Assembly (NCBI GenBank): GCA_002352945.1
Contig: DDHL01000092.1
Coordinates: 1 to 9,147 of the forward strand
Length of the DNA: 9,147 nt
Reading direction: 5' to 3'
DNA from: Campylobacteraceae bacterium UBA1877
GTDB taxonomy: Bacteria; Campylobacterota; Campylobacteria; Campylobacterales; Campylobacteraceae
Every line of letters begins with the position of its first letter. Positions within the stretch are counted from its first letter, which is position 1. This document shows positions 1 through 6,343 of this stretch, one piece after another. The notes under the pieces are model-generated. The model was not told where the DNA came from. It did no database searches and worked only from the letters and a program-made list of their open reading frames with translations. The position numbers were made by a program, and so were the translations under genes.

Positions 1-415
1 ACCAGTATTTAAATGCACCACCAACTTTATTGTATGGATGGTTTTTGTCAAACTGTCTTTTAAAAGAGAAAACAACATCTTTTGATGTAAATTCGGAATC
101 TTTTTTAAAGTATTTTGTCTTTGAAAATTTAACGCCTTTTCGAAGTTTAAATGTATACTCTAAACCATCTTCGCTTACACTCCAAGACTCAGCCAAAGCT
201 GGTTCAATCTCTGTTGTGCCATACTTAAATTGCACCAAGTTATCATAAATCGCACTTGCTGCATAAAAGCTCTCGCCATCGGTTGCATGAGATGGATCCA
301 TCGTTGTTGAATCGCCGCTACGTCCAAACACGAGCACGCCCCCATATTGAGGCTCTGGTGCTGCACAAGCAATGCTAGTTACTAATAGCATTGCTGCTAA
401 AAATAATTTTTTCAT
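1..415 (-). CDS. dppA: Periplasmic dipeptide-type ABC transporter substrate-binding protein (SBP_bac_5), 3' end cut by window
   Basis: First 138 codons of a periplasmic solute-binding protein that delivers peptides (or a related ligand such as nickel chelates or heme) to an ABC importer. The ATG at 415 follows a strong GGAGGT ribosome site at 419-424. Residues 1-19 form a Sec signal peptide: MKK, a hydrophobic core, then ACAA before Pro20. Cys17 lies in SIAC, a poor lipobox, so a soluble protein is more likely than a lipoprotein, but this is not certain. The mature part resembles E. coli DppA closely: YDNLVQFKYGTTE, then SEDGLEYTFKLRKGVKF, then SKDVVFSFKRQ and HPYNKVGG. Family members are about 500-540 residues, so roughly three quarters of the gene lies outside the window, and permease partners cannot be seen. 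It diverges from the phosphatase gene across a 188-bp gap holding a perfect palindrome. The family is secure; the exact ligand is inferred. Confidence 0.88.
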   Translation of the reverse strand, partial: MKKLFLAAMLLVTSIACAAPEPQYGGVLVFGRSGDSTTMDPSHATDGESFYAASAIYDNLVQFKYGTTEIEPALAESWSVSEDGLEYTFKLRKGVKFSKTKYFKKDSEFTSKDVVFSFKRQFDKNHPYNKVGGAFKYW

Positions 416-508
416 ATTACCTCCAAAATTTTTAGTAAAGCGCATTCTAACACACTAACTAATAACGTAACTTGAAATAACTATTTATACTCTTTTTGCA
501 TATTTCCT

Positions 509-522
509 CTTTACATGTAAAG
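509..522. repeat. Perfect 14-bp palindrome CTTTACATGTAAAG, copy 1
   Basis: Identical to copies at 7154-7167 and 8567-8580. This copy lies between the divergent dppA-like and phosphatase genes, 93 bp from the former's start. It ends one base before a TATAAT hexamer on the plus strand (524-529). That position would suit an operator for a dimeric regulator. The function is unknown. Confidence 0.8.
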
Positions 523-557
523 CTATAATTTTTTAGATACTAAAATTGGAGGTTTTG

Positions 558-563
558 TATAAT
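558..563 (+). promoter_or_regulatory. Candidate sigma-70 -10 box (TATAAT) for the phosphatase gene
   Basis: A perfect TATAAT hexamer preceded by TTTTG, about 40 bp upstream of the preferred start at 604. No good -35 hexamer is present, which is common for sigma-70 promoters in Campylobacterota. A second TATAAT at 524-529, next to the palindrome, is an alternative. AT-rich DNA yields such hexamers by chance, so this is tentative. Confidence 0.35.
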
Positions 564-603
564 ATATTTTATATTTAAGTCTCTTATGAAAAAAAGGGGT
601 AAG

Positions 604-1275
604 ATGAGTGCTCTATTTGTTATTGGTGATGTTCATGGATGTATTTATACCCTAGAATCTTTGGTCAAAAAGTTACCAAAGGATGCCAGGCTTATCTTTG
701 TGGGGGACTTGGTTGATAAGGGTAAATATAGTGCTAATGTCATTGAATTTGTAAAGGGAAATAATCATCCTTGTGTTTATGGAAATCACGAATATTTGCT
801 TTTTAACTATTTAAGAGATGCTATCTATAGAGATAAACGTGATTCCAACTGGGCCACAAAAGATGGATGGGGTGGTTCCAAAACCATTGAAAATTATAAA
901 GCATATCCCCATTTGGTAGATGAGCATATTGCATGGGTAGAAACACTACCTCGCTATATCCAAAAAGATAGATACTTTATCACCCATGGATTTGGCTTGC
1001 CCTATTATATGCGAAAAGACCATCCTAGCTCAAAACGTCCCTTGTTATCCAACAGAATAGATGAAACAGATGAAACTTTTATCAATGACTGGGAGGTTGG
1101 ATACGAGGAGTATGAGGTTATCAATATTTTTGGTCATTGTCCTTTTAAGGAAGTTTTGAGGGGTAGAAACTATTATGGGATTGACACTTCATGTGTTTAT
1201 GGAGGAAAACTTACTGCACTTGAGCTTGGAACTGAGAATATAGTGCAAGTCCAATTGGACAAAAGGGATATTTAG
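604..1275 (+). CDS. PPP-family metallophosphatase (serine/threonine protein phosphatase, lambda-phosphatase-like)
   Basis: Cytosolic two-metal phosphoesterase of 223 residues. All signature blocks of the PPP family are visible: GDVHG (8-12), GDLVDKG (34-40), GNHE (60-63), ITHG (126-129) and FGHCPF (176-181), then IDTSCVYGG (193-201). Together they supply the Asp, Asn and His ligands of the Mn/Fe pair and the general-acid His of GNHE. The size matches lambda phosphatase and the bacterial PrpA/PrpB proteins (about 215-220 residues). Likely substrates are phosphoproteins; hydrolysis of a nucleotide such as diadenosine tetraphosphate cannot be excluded. An in-frame ATG at 586 adds six residues (MKKRGK) but has no ribosome site. 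The ATG at 604 is preceded by AGGGG and starts directly at the conserved core, so it is preferred. No signal peptide or membrane segment. It stands alone, with no kinase next to it and no clear terminator downstream. Confidence 0.87.
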   Translation: MSALFVIGDVHGCIYTLESLVKKLPKDARLIFVGDLVDKGKYSANVIEFVKGNNHPCVYGNHEYLLFNYLRDAIYRDKRDSNWATKDGWGGSKTIENYKAYPHLVDEHIAWVETLPRYIQKDRYFITHGFGLPYYMRKDHPSSKRPLLSNRIDETDETFINDWEVGYEEYEVINIFGHCPFKEVLRGRNYYGIDTSCVYGGKLTALELGTENIVQVQLDKRDI

Positions 1276-1330
1276 ATGCTCTTTTATAGGATTTTAAAGT
1301 ACAAAAAATACATTTGTAAAGCCCATTTTT

Positions 1331-1460
1331 AACTGTGTCAGCAGCCTGTCATAGAAGAAATTCTTCTGAAATCCGCCCTTCTTTGAGGGGATTGTAAGAG
1401 CATGGGAGGTTTGCAGAGGCTAGTGGGTGACTGCGGTGCTTGTATGGCGAAATTCCCTGT
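1331..1460 (+). ncRNA. Candidate structured RNA: G+C-rich, hairpin-forming intergenic segment
   Basis: A 130-nt stretch of about 49% G+C in an otherwise strongly AT-rich gap. Self-complementary parts are visible. AGAAG-AAATT-CTTCT forms a hairpin at 1353-1367. AATC/GATT plus CCCT/AGGG can form a hairpin within about 1370-1394. GTCA...AGCCT (1337-1347) can pair with AGGCT...TGAC (1417-1430) to enclose them. I do not recognise tmRNA, SRP RNA, RNase P RNA, or a known riboswitch. A 31-codon frame starting at ATG 1402 also runs through it (stop at 1495-1497), with no clear coding evidence. The strand is a guess. Confidence 0.3.
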
Positions 1461-1671
1461 AAAACATTTTAAAAATTTAATAATTCTAGCTTTTTAGACG
1501 ATAATCAACCAAAACCCATAGCCAATTAATGGTGTTAACAACCTGACTCCAATCTTTAAGAATAGCTAAATGTAAAACAATATCCTGCACTTACTAATCA
1601 CAGTGTTTAAATGTTTCACTTTTAAAAGTAAAAACGATTAAAGCTCATTTGGTAAAATTGCCAACCAAAAC

Positions 1672-1690
1672 CGTACCCTAAGTCGTACCC
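1672..1690. repeat. Paired CGTACCC direct repeats, possible integrase arm sites or relic
   Basis: CGTACCC occurs at 1672-1678 and 1684-1690, repeating with a 12-bp period, 65 bp beyond the tRNA-Leu CCA end. Short G+C-rich repeats next to a tRNA 3' end are typical of arm-type sites of tyrosine integrases that use tRNA genes as attachment sites. No integrase gene is present, so this would be a relic at most. Confidence 0.25.
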
Positions 1691-1754
1691 TGTGATTTTA
1701 AAAAAAAGGAGAAAATGGTTTAAAATTTCATGAGAGAACCCTGAGTTTAGGGGA

Positions 1755-1839
1755 TGGTGCGGATGAGAGGACTTGAACCTCCACGCCTTGCGGCACCAGA
1801 TCCTAAGTCTGGCGTGTCTGCCAATTTCACCACATCCGC
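1755..1839 (-). tRNA. tRNA-Leu(UAG)
   Basis: Cloverleaf on the minus strand. The acceptor stem pairs GCGGATG with CATCCGC, discriminator A, encoded CCA (1755-1757). The anticodon UAG is complementary to CTA at 1803-1805. A variable arm longer than in the other four genes and the D-loop GTGAAATTGGCAGA are typical of tRNA-Leu. It is the last gene of the five-tRNA cluster, 13 bp after tRNA-Arg(UCU). Its 3' end faces the gene-free gap. Confidence 0.96.
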
Positions 1840-1852
1840 ACAAGATATAAAA

Positions 1853-1929
1853 TGGTACGCCCGTCAGGATTCGAACCTGAGACCTACGGCTTAGAAGGCC
1901 GTTGCTCTATCCAGCTGAGCTACGAGCGC
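1853..1929 (-). tRNA. tRNA-Arg(UCU)
   Basis: The anticodon loop CTTCTAA gives UCU (AGA/AGG codons). The T stem-loop TCAGG-TTCGAAT-CCTGA is intact and CCA is encoded. The acceptor strands GCGCTCG and CGGGCGT pair with two wobbles (G1-U72 and U5-G68). Its 5' half is nearly identical to the adjacent tRNA-Arg(UCG), which points to an ancestral tandem duplication. It lies 32 bp after that gene. Confidence 0.95.
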
Positions 1930-1961
1930 ATTTTGTTGCTTCGGCTCGTCGGCTCAAAAGG

Positions 1962-2038
1962 TGGCGCGCTCGATAGGAGTCGAACCTATAACCTACAGAT
2001 CCGAAGTCTGTTGCTCTATCCAATTGAGCTACGAGCGC
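1962..2038 (-). tRNA. tRNA-Arg(UCG)
   Basis: The anticodon loop CTTCGGA gives UCG (CGN codons). Perfect acceptor stem GCGCTCG/CGAGCGC, discriminator G and encoded CCA (1962-1964). Third gene of the cluster, 14 bp after tRNA-His. Confidence 0.95.
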
Positions 2039-2052
2039 ACAAGCGCTTTTCA

Positions 2053-2130
2053 TGGGGTGAGTGATGGGAATCGAACCCACGACCCTCAGAGCCACAACCT
2101 GATGCTCTAACCAACTGAGCTACACTCACC
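2053..2130 (-). tRNA. tRNA-His(GUG)
   Basis: The anticodon loop TTGTGGC gives GUG. The acceptor stem pairs GTGAGTG with CACTCAC. The extra encoded G at -1 (position 2130) pairs with discriminator C73, the identity element of tRNA-His. CCA is encoded at 2053-2055. Second gene of the cluster. Confidence 0.96.
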
Positions 2131-2153
2131 ATCTCAAAAATGTCATAACTAAG

Positions 2154-2231
2154 TGGTCGGGGTGAAAGGATTCGAACCTTCGGCCCCTTGGTCCCAAACC
2201 AAGTGCGCTAACCAGACTGCGCTACACCCCG
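2154..2231 (-). tRNA. tRNA-Pro(UGG)
   Basis: The anticodon loop TTTGGGA gives UGG. Acceptor stem CGGGGTG/CACCCCG, with the C1-G72 pair typical of bacterial tRNA-Pro, discriminator A and encoded CCA (2154-2156). First gene of the cluster, about 50 bp downstream of the promoter's -10 box, with a run of T residues just before it on the coding strand. Confidence 0.96.
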
Positions 2232-2281
2232 AAAAAAAGAAACAGGTTGACTAGCAGAGTTACTGACGTTTTGAGGACGTA

Positions 2282-2310
2282 ATTCTAGACAAATTTACCT
2301 TTTTTGTCAA
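2282..2310 (-). promoter_or_regulatory. Sigma-70 promoter of the five-tRNA operon
   Basis: Read on the minus strand: a perfect -35 TTGACA (2305-2310), a 17-bp spacer and -10 TAGAAT (2282-2287), with transcription expected to start near 2275. A very AT-rich stretch (2311-2336) could act as an UP element. A 10-bp palindrome AATACGTATT (2309-2318) touches the upstream edge of the -35 box. The strength fits a stable-RNA operon. Confidence 0.8.
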
Positions 2311-2406
2311 TACGTATTAAAATTTAATTTTTAAATGGCGAAATAATTCTTGTTTTTTTATATATACTTCACCAAAAATATATTTTTTTTGACGAAATAA
2401 TAAAAA

Positions 2407-2435
2407 GTTTACCTTAATTTACGCTCAATTTACGC
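2407..2435 (+). promoter_or_regulatory. Candidate activator binding array upstream of psrA: three phased TTTAC repeats
   Basis: GTTTACC (2407-2413), ATTTACG (2417-2423) and ATTTACG (2428-2434) repeat every 10-11 bp, so they lie on one face of the helix. The last two belong to a longer exact repeat, AATTTACGC, at 2416-2424 and 2427-2435. The array ends 46 bp before the psrA start and just upstream of possible -10 boxes (TAGGAT 2444-2449 or TATCAT 2455-2460), none of which has a -35 hexamer. That arrangement fits an activator, such as a response regulator, controlling psrABC. The regulator is not in the window. Confidence 0.4.
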
Positions 2436-2481
2436 AACTAGTTTAGGATGCGCTTATCATATCTTAGAAAAAGGATAAAAC

Positions 2482-4770
2482 ATGACCCAAATGCTTAGCA
2501 GAAGGAGTTTCTTAAAGCTCTCTTCGGGTGCAGCAGCAGCTGTTGGTCTTTCTAGTATTCCAGGAACACTAGGAGCCTTGAGCGCTGACCAAAAGGCTTA
2601 TCACGGCAGCACAAAGTTTGTTCCAAGCGTGTGCGAAATGTGTACAAGTGCTTGTACAATCGAAGCTCGCGTTGAAAATGGAAAAGGTGCCTTCATTCGC
2701 GGTAATCCAAACGATAAAGGCCGTGGAGGAAAGGTATGTGCTAGAGGTTCATCAGGTTTTAACCAACTATACGATCCAAAAAGATTGGTAAAACCAATTA
2801 TGCGAACTGGTGAACGTGGAGAAGGAAAGTGGAAGGAGGTCAGTTGGGACGAAGCTTACACTTTTATTGCAAAAAAACTTGACGAAATAAAACAAAAGTA
2901 TGGAGCCCATACTGTTGCATGGACTGCTAGAAGTGGGTGGAATAAAGTTTGGTTCCATCACTTAGGTCGCGCCTATGGTTCACCAAATACTTTTGGCCAT
3001 GAAGTAACCTGTCCGCTCTCATACCATATGGCACGAACTGATGTATATGGCAATGGTGTAGGACGTGATTTTGCGAATGCAAAATATATTATCAATATGG
3101 GCCACAATGTTTTTGAAGGTATTGTTATCTCTTATGCACGCCAATACATGAAAGCCCTTCAAAATGGTGCAAAGCTTGTTAGTCTTGAGCCAAGACTATC
3201 TGTTATGGCATCAAAAGCAGACGAGTGGCATGCAATTAAACCAGGACATGACCTTGCATTTGTTTTGGCCTTTTTACATACGCTTATTAATGAAAACCTT
3301 TATGATAAAAAATTTGTTGAAAAATATTGTGAAGGTTTTGAAGAATTAAAAGCTTCAGTAGCTAGCTACACACCAGAAAAGATGGCAAGTGAGTGTGATA
3401 TCCCAGCAAAAACAATCCGCCGTCTTGCAAGGGAGTTTGCAGCAGCTGCGCCTCACTGCATATTTGACTATGGTCACCGAGTAACTTTTACACCACAAGA
3501 GATTGAACTTCGCCGAGCGATGATTATGGCAAATGCCCTTGTTGGTGCAGTTGAAACAAAAGGTGGATACTATTATGGCAAAAAGGCTAAATTTTACAAT
3601 AGCCTAACAGGTGAAAATGATCCAAAAGCACCAACTCTTAAAAAACCAAAAACACCAAGTTATCCGCCAGTAAATGTTCCAAGAATCGACAGAATCGGCG
3701 AGGATGACTGTGAATTTTATCTTGCTAAAACGAGTCAAGGTATTGGTACCTTAGTTCCAAAAGCAGTTTTAGGAAACCTTCCGGGTGTTCCATACAATAT
3801 TCATGGATGGTTTATTGTGCGTAACAACCCTGTTATGACACAAGCAAATACCGATACAGTCATTGCAGCACTTAAAAAACTTGATTTAGTTGTTGCAGTA
3901 GATATTCAAGTTTCAGACACTGCTTGGTACGCTGATGTTGTATTGCCTGATACAACTTACTTAGAGCGCGACCAAGAGATAACAGCCGGAGGCGGTAAAA
4001 ATCCAAGTTATGGCATTGGACGACAAAAAGTTGTTGAACCAATTGGTGATTCAAAACCAGGTTGGCTTATTGCCAAAGAGTTGGCTGAAAAGATGAACCT
4101 TGGACACTATTTCCCATGGAAAGATATTGAAGATTACCGCTTACAGCAAGTTGGAAATAATATCGACTTATTGGCTGAGCTTAAACTCAAAGGTGTAAAA
4201 AGCTTTGGTGTGCCCCTTTATATGCGAGATAAAAAAAGTGTAGCTGCATTTGTCAAAAAGTTCCCAGGAGCAGCTGATAAAGTAAATGAAGATGGACTTA
4301 TGGATTTACCAAAGAAAATCAAACTCTTTAGTCCAAAACTTGAAAAGGTGGCAAAACGAGGTGGCCTTAGCTATAAACCATTTAAATTTAAAGAGGCTGA
4401 CGAGCTCTATTTTATTAACGGAAAATGTGCAGTGCGCACCAATGGAGCCGGTGGAAACAATGTGTGGCTAAACAACCTAGCTGATGAAACAGCAGCATGG
4501 ATTCATCCAAATACTGCAAAAAGGCTTGGCATTAAAGATGGTGATGAGATTGAAGTTTACAATGAAAACTCATCTCAACGCGGTAAAGCGCTTGTCACCA
4601 AGGGTGTGCGTGAAGATACAATCTTTGCATACTTTGGTTTTGGTCACATAAGTAAAGATTTACGCTATCACGGTAAGGGTATTAATTCTAACTCATTATA
4701 CCCATCATTTACGTCTCCAGTATCTGGCATGGATTTACATGTATTTGGCGTAAAAGTTAGAAAAGTATAA
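2482..4770 (+). CDS. psrA: Polysulfide/thiosulfate reductase catalytic subunit A (molybdopterin, DMSO reductase family)
   Basis: Periplasmic catalytic subunit that reduces polysulfide to sulfide (possibly thiosulfate) at a Mo-bis-MGD centre. The N terminus carries a twin-arginine signal (SRRSFLK, 6-12) and an Ala-rich hydrophobic stretch, so the folded cofactor-loaded protein is exported by Tat. One [4Fe-4S] cluster is bound by Cys51, Cys54, Cys58 and Cys86. Cys177 in HEVTCP is the predicted Mo ligand, in the usual context after GSPNTF. The C-terminal part, from about residue 630, is the molybdopterin-dinucleotide-binding fold. The length of 762 residues matches PsrA/PhsA of Wolinella and relatives. 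The ATG at 2482 follows AAGGA at 2471-2475. It is first in the operon with psrB 9 bp downstream. No TorD/PsrD-like chaperone gene lies alongside, so maturation factors must be encoded elsewhere. PhsA is the main alternative name; operon context and PsrC residues favour Psr. Confidence 0.92.
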   Translation: MTQMLSRRSFLKLSSGAAAAVGLSSIPGTLGALSADQKAYHGSTKFVPSVCEMCTSACTIEARVENGKGAFIRGNPNDKGRGGKVCARGSSGFNQLYDPKRLVKPIMRTGERGEGKWKEVSWDEAYTFIAKKLDEIKQKYGAHTVAWTARSGWNKVWFHHLGRAYGSPNTFGHEVTCPLSYHMARTDVYGNGVGRDFANAKYIINMGHNVFEGIVISYARQYMKALQNGAKLVSLEPRLSVMASKADEWHAIKPGHDLAFVLAFLHTLINENLYDKKFVEKYCEGFEELKASVASYTPEKMASECDIPAKTIRRLAREFAAAAPHCIFDYGHRVTFTPQEIELRRAMIMANALVGAVETKGGYYYGKKAKFYNSLTGENDPKAPTLKKPKTPSYPPVNVPRIDRIGEDDCEFYLAKTSQGIGTLVPKAVLGNLPGVPYNIHGWFIVRNNPVMTQANTDTVIAALKKLDLVVAVDIQVSDTAWYADVVLPDTTYLERDQEITAGGGKNPSYGIGRQKVVEPIGDSKPGWLIAKELAEKMNLGHYFPWKDIEDYRLQQVGNNIDLLAELKLKGVKSFGVPLYMRDKKSVAAFVKKFPGAADKVNEDGLMDLPKKIKLFSPKLEKVAKRGGLSYKPFKFKEADELYFINGKCAVRTNGAGGNNVWLNNLADETAAWIHPNTAKRLGIKDGDEIEVYNENSSQRGKALVTKGVREDTIFAYFGFGHISKDLRYHGKGINSNSLYPSFTSPVSGMDLHVFGVKVRKV

Positions 4771-4779
4771 GGATAAGTC

Positions 4780-5355
4780 ATGGCAAAAAAATATGGAATG
4801 ATTCACGATGAAAATCTGTGTATCGGTTGTCAAGCTTGTAATGTTGCATGTCGCTCAGAAAACGATATTCCAGAGAGCGTGTATAGACTTCAAGTGTGGG
4901 TAAAGGGTCCAAAGGAACTAAGTGATGGCTCGATGATTTATGAATATCATCGCCAATCTTGTGTTCACTGTGAAGACACTCCTTGTGTAAAAGTATGTCC
5001 AACTGGGGCATCTTTTCTTGATGAGAATGGTATCTCACTAGTGAATGTTGATAAATGTGTAGGATGTCTTTACTGTAATGCGGCTTGTCCTTATGATGCG
5101 CGATATGTACATCCAGTAACTAAGGCTCCTGATAAGTGTACTTTTTGTAAAGAGAGCCGCTTAAGCCGCGGGGAAGATCCAGCCTGTGTGACAGTATGTC
5201 CTACAAATGCACTCGTTTTTGGTGACATTAATGACCCAACGAGTGAAATTAGTAAGGTTTTGGCAAAACGTCCAACCTACCAGCAAAAAGCACATCTTGG
5301 CACAAAGCCAAAAATGTTTATCGTACCCAATAAGAAGGGAGGAATCCAGTTATGA
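4780..5355 (+). CDS. psrB: Polysulfide reductase iron-sulfur subunit B (four [4Fe-4S] clusters)
   Basis: Electron-transfer subunit that passes electrons from PsrC to the cluster of PsrA on the periplasmic side. It has 191 residues and sixteen cysteines in four ferredoxin-like groups: CIGCQACNVAC (14-24), Cys61/64/69/73, Cys93/96/99/103 and Cys120/123/136/140. This is the DmsB/NrfC/PsrB pattern. There is no signal peptide of its own, so it is expected to be carried across the membrane with PsrA by Tat. The length equals that of W. succinogenes PsrB as I recall it. The start has a ribosome site (AAGGA) overlapping the psrA stop. The stop overlaps the psrC start by four bases (ATGA), suggesting translational coupling. 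Confidence 0.93.
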   Translation: MAKKYGMIHDENLCIGCQACNVACRSENDIPESVYRLQVWVKGPKELSDGSMIYEYHRQSCVHCEDTPCVKVCPTGASFLDENGISLVNVDKCVGCLYCNAACPYDARYVHPVTKAPDKCTFCKESRLSRGEDPACVTVCPTNALVFGDINDPTSEISKVLAKRPTYQQKAHLGTKPKMFIVPNKKGGIQL

Positions 5356-6305
5356 ACCCAATTTCAGGATCTTTAGAACAATATAGTGGTATGGCTTGGC
5401 ATTGGCCAATCGCGGTTTATCTCTTCCTAGCAGGTCTATCTGCGGGAGCGATTATTTCAGCTATTATAGTTAAGTGGATGAAAGGTAATGATACAGCTCC
5501 TTGGGATGGAATTATTAAAGCAGGCGCAATAGTAGCTCCTCTTACAATTGGAGCTGGTTTGGCTTTGTTGATCTTTGACTTAACACGTCCGTTGCATTTT
5601 TGGAAATTGCTCATCAACTATAACTTCGGCTCAATGATGACAATTGGTGTATTAGCACTTTTTGCATACTTTCCAGTTATCATCATCTTTTTGCTCGGAG
5701 TTTTCCGTGAGAGTTTGATCGACAAAGGACCTTTTGGATTCTTAGCTCCCCTTGCAAATATTGCAAAAAATCAAGCTAAGGCTTTAGAGGTAATTACAGT
5801 TATTCTAGCAATTGGTGTTGGTGCATATACTGGATTTTTGCTCTCAGCGATGAACAAATATCCACTTTTAAATACACCAACTCTTCCGCTGCTTTTCCTT
5901 GCTTCTGGAATTTCAGCAGGAATTTCAGCCAACCTTATTGTCGGTTTGCTCTTTTTCAGAAATTCAACAAAAGAGGAGAATGTAGGCTACCTACATGGTT
6001 TGGATGTGAAAGTTATTTTACTTGAAATGTTCATTCTTTTAGCCCTCTTTAGTGGCATGTACTACCAAGGCGGAGCAGCAGCTAATGTTGCAGCAGCCGC
6101 ACTGACTACAGGTGGATTTGCAACACTATTTTGGATTGGTGTTTTTGGAGTTGGACTTGCAGTACCAGTTGGGCTCAACTTTGTACTGCCCCATAGCGTA
6201 AAACACTCAACTGGATTTATTATCCTAAACGCACTCTTGGTATTAGCTGGAGTTTTAGCTCTACGCTTCTTTATTCTTCTTGCGGGCCAAACATTCGTTG
6301 GCTAA
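5352..6305 (+). CDS. psrC: Polysulfide reductase membrane anchor C (NrfD/PsrC family, menaquinol oxidase)
   Basis: Integral membrane subunit of 317 residues with about eight helices (roughly 18-40, 55-76, 94-117, 144-166, 178-202, 219-236, 255-277, 288-312). It oxidises menaquinol or methylmenaquinone and anchors PsrAB. NrfD-type motifs are visible: WPIAVYLFLAGLSAG (18-32) and FDLTRP (75-80). The residues I recall as essential from mutagenesis of W. succinogenes PsrC (Tyr23, Asp76, Tyr159, Asp218, Glu225, Arg305) are all present at exactly those numbers, strong support for a genuine polysulfide reductase anchor. The ATG overlaps the psrB stop, with GGAGG about 8 bp upstream. It is the last gene of the operon, followed by a hairpin terminator. 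Confidence 0.94.
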   Translation: MNPISGSLEQYSGMAWHWPIAVYLFLAGLSAGAIISAIIVKWMKGNDTAPWDGIIKAGAIVAPLTIGAGLALLIFDLTRPLHFWKLLINYNFGSMMTIGVLALFAYFPVIIIFLLGVFRESLIDKGPFGFLAPLANIAKNQAKALEVITVILAIGVGAYTGFLLSAMNKYPLLNTPTLPLLFLASGISAGISANLIVGLLFFRNSTKEENVGYLHGLDVKVILLEMFILLALFSGMYYQGGAAANVAAAALTTGGFATLFWIGVFGVGLAVPVGLNFVLPHSVKHSTGFIILNALLVLAGVLALRFFILLAGQTFVG

Positions 6306-6311
6306 AAACAT

Positions 6312-6337
6312 TTGGAGCCTCAAATAAGAGGCTCCAA
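6312..6337. terminator. Bidirectional rho-independent terminator between psrC and thiG
   Basis: A perfect 10-bp inverted repeat, TTGGAGCCTC and GAGGCTCCAA, with the six-base loop AAATAA. It begins 6 bp after the psrC stop and ends 6 bp before the thiG stop. Downstream tails are T-rich on both strands (CCTTTCTT on plus, ATGTTTTT on minus), so it can end both converging transcripts. Confidence 0.88.
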
Positions 6338-6343
6338 CCTTTC

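Larger units (their letters stand above)
1276..1754. other. Gene-free gap between the phosphatase gene and the tRNA cluster
   Basis: No convincing protein gene on either strand. The flanks are very AT-rich. From 1331 to 1460 the G+C content rises to about 49% by hand count (separate entry). A minus-strand open frame at 1486-1590 (GTG start, 34 residues, rich in Trp, Leu and Val) has no ribosome site and sits behind two in-frame stops. Paired CGTACCC repeats lie near the tRNA-Leu end. The picture fits either a structured RNA or the decayed remains of a mobile element; I cannot decide between them. Confidence 0.5.

Noticed and set aside
555..578. Possible 7-codon leader ORF (TTG after GGAGG) upstream of the phosphatase gene
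   Set aside because: Overlaps the best -10 box, so it would not be transcribed from that promoter, and has no informative sequence.
586..603. Longer phosphatase start at ATG 586 (adds MKKRGK)
   Set aside because: No ribosome site upstream of 586, while 604 has AGGGG at good spacing and begins at the conserved core.
1739..1752. CCCT-AGGG inverted repeat as terminator of the tRNA operon
   Set aside because: Only a 4-bp stem with no following T-tract on the minus strand; too weak to call.
1622..2095. Open frames reading through the tRNA genes on both strands
   Set aside because: They are translations of tRNA sequence; the cloverleaf structures fully explain the region.
4733..4748. TTTACATGTA partial match to the palindrome at the psrA 3' end
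   Set aside because: Only half of the motif matches and it falls in codons of the conserved C-terminal domain.
4778..5038. Minus-strand 86-codon frame inside psrB
   Set aside because: Antisense shadow of the cysteine-rich psrB gene, with no ribosome site or recognisable domain.
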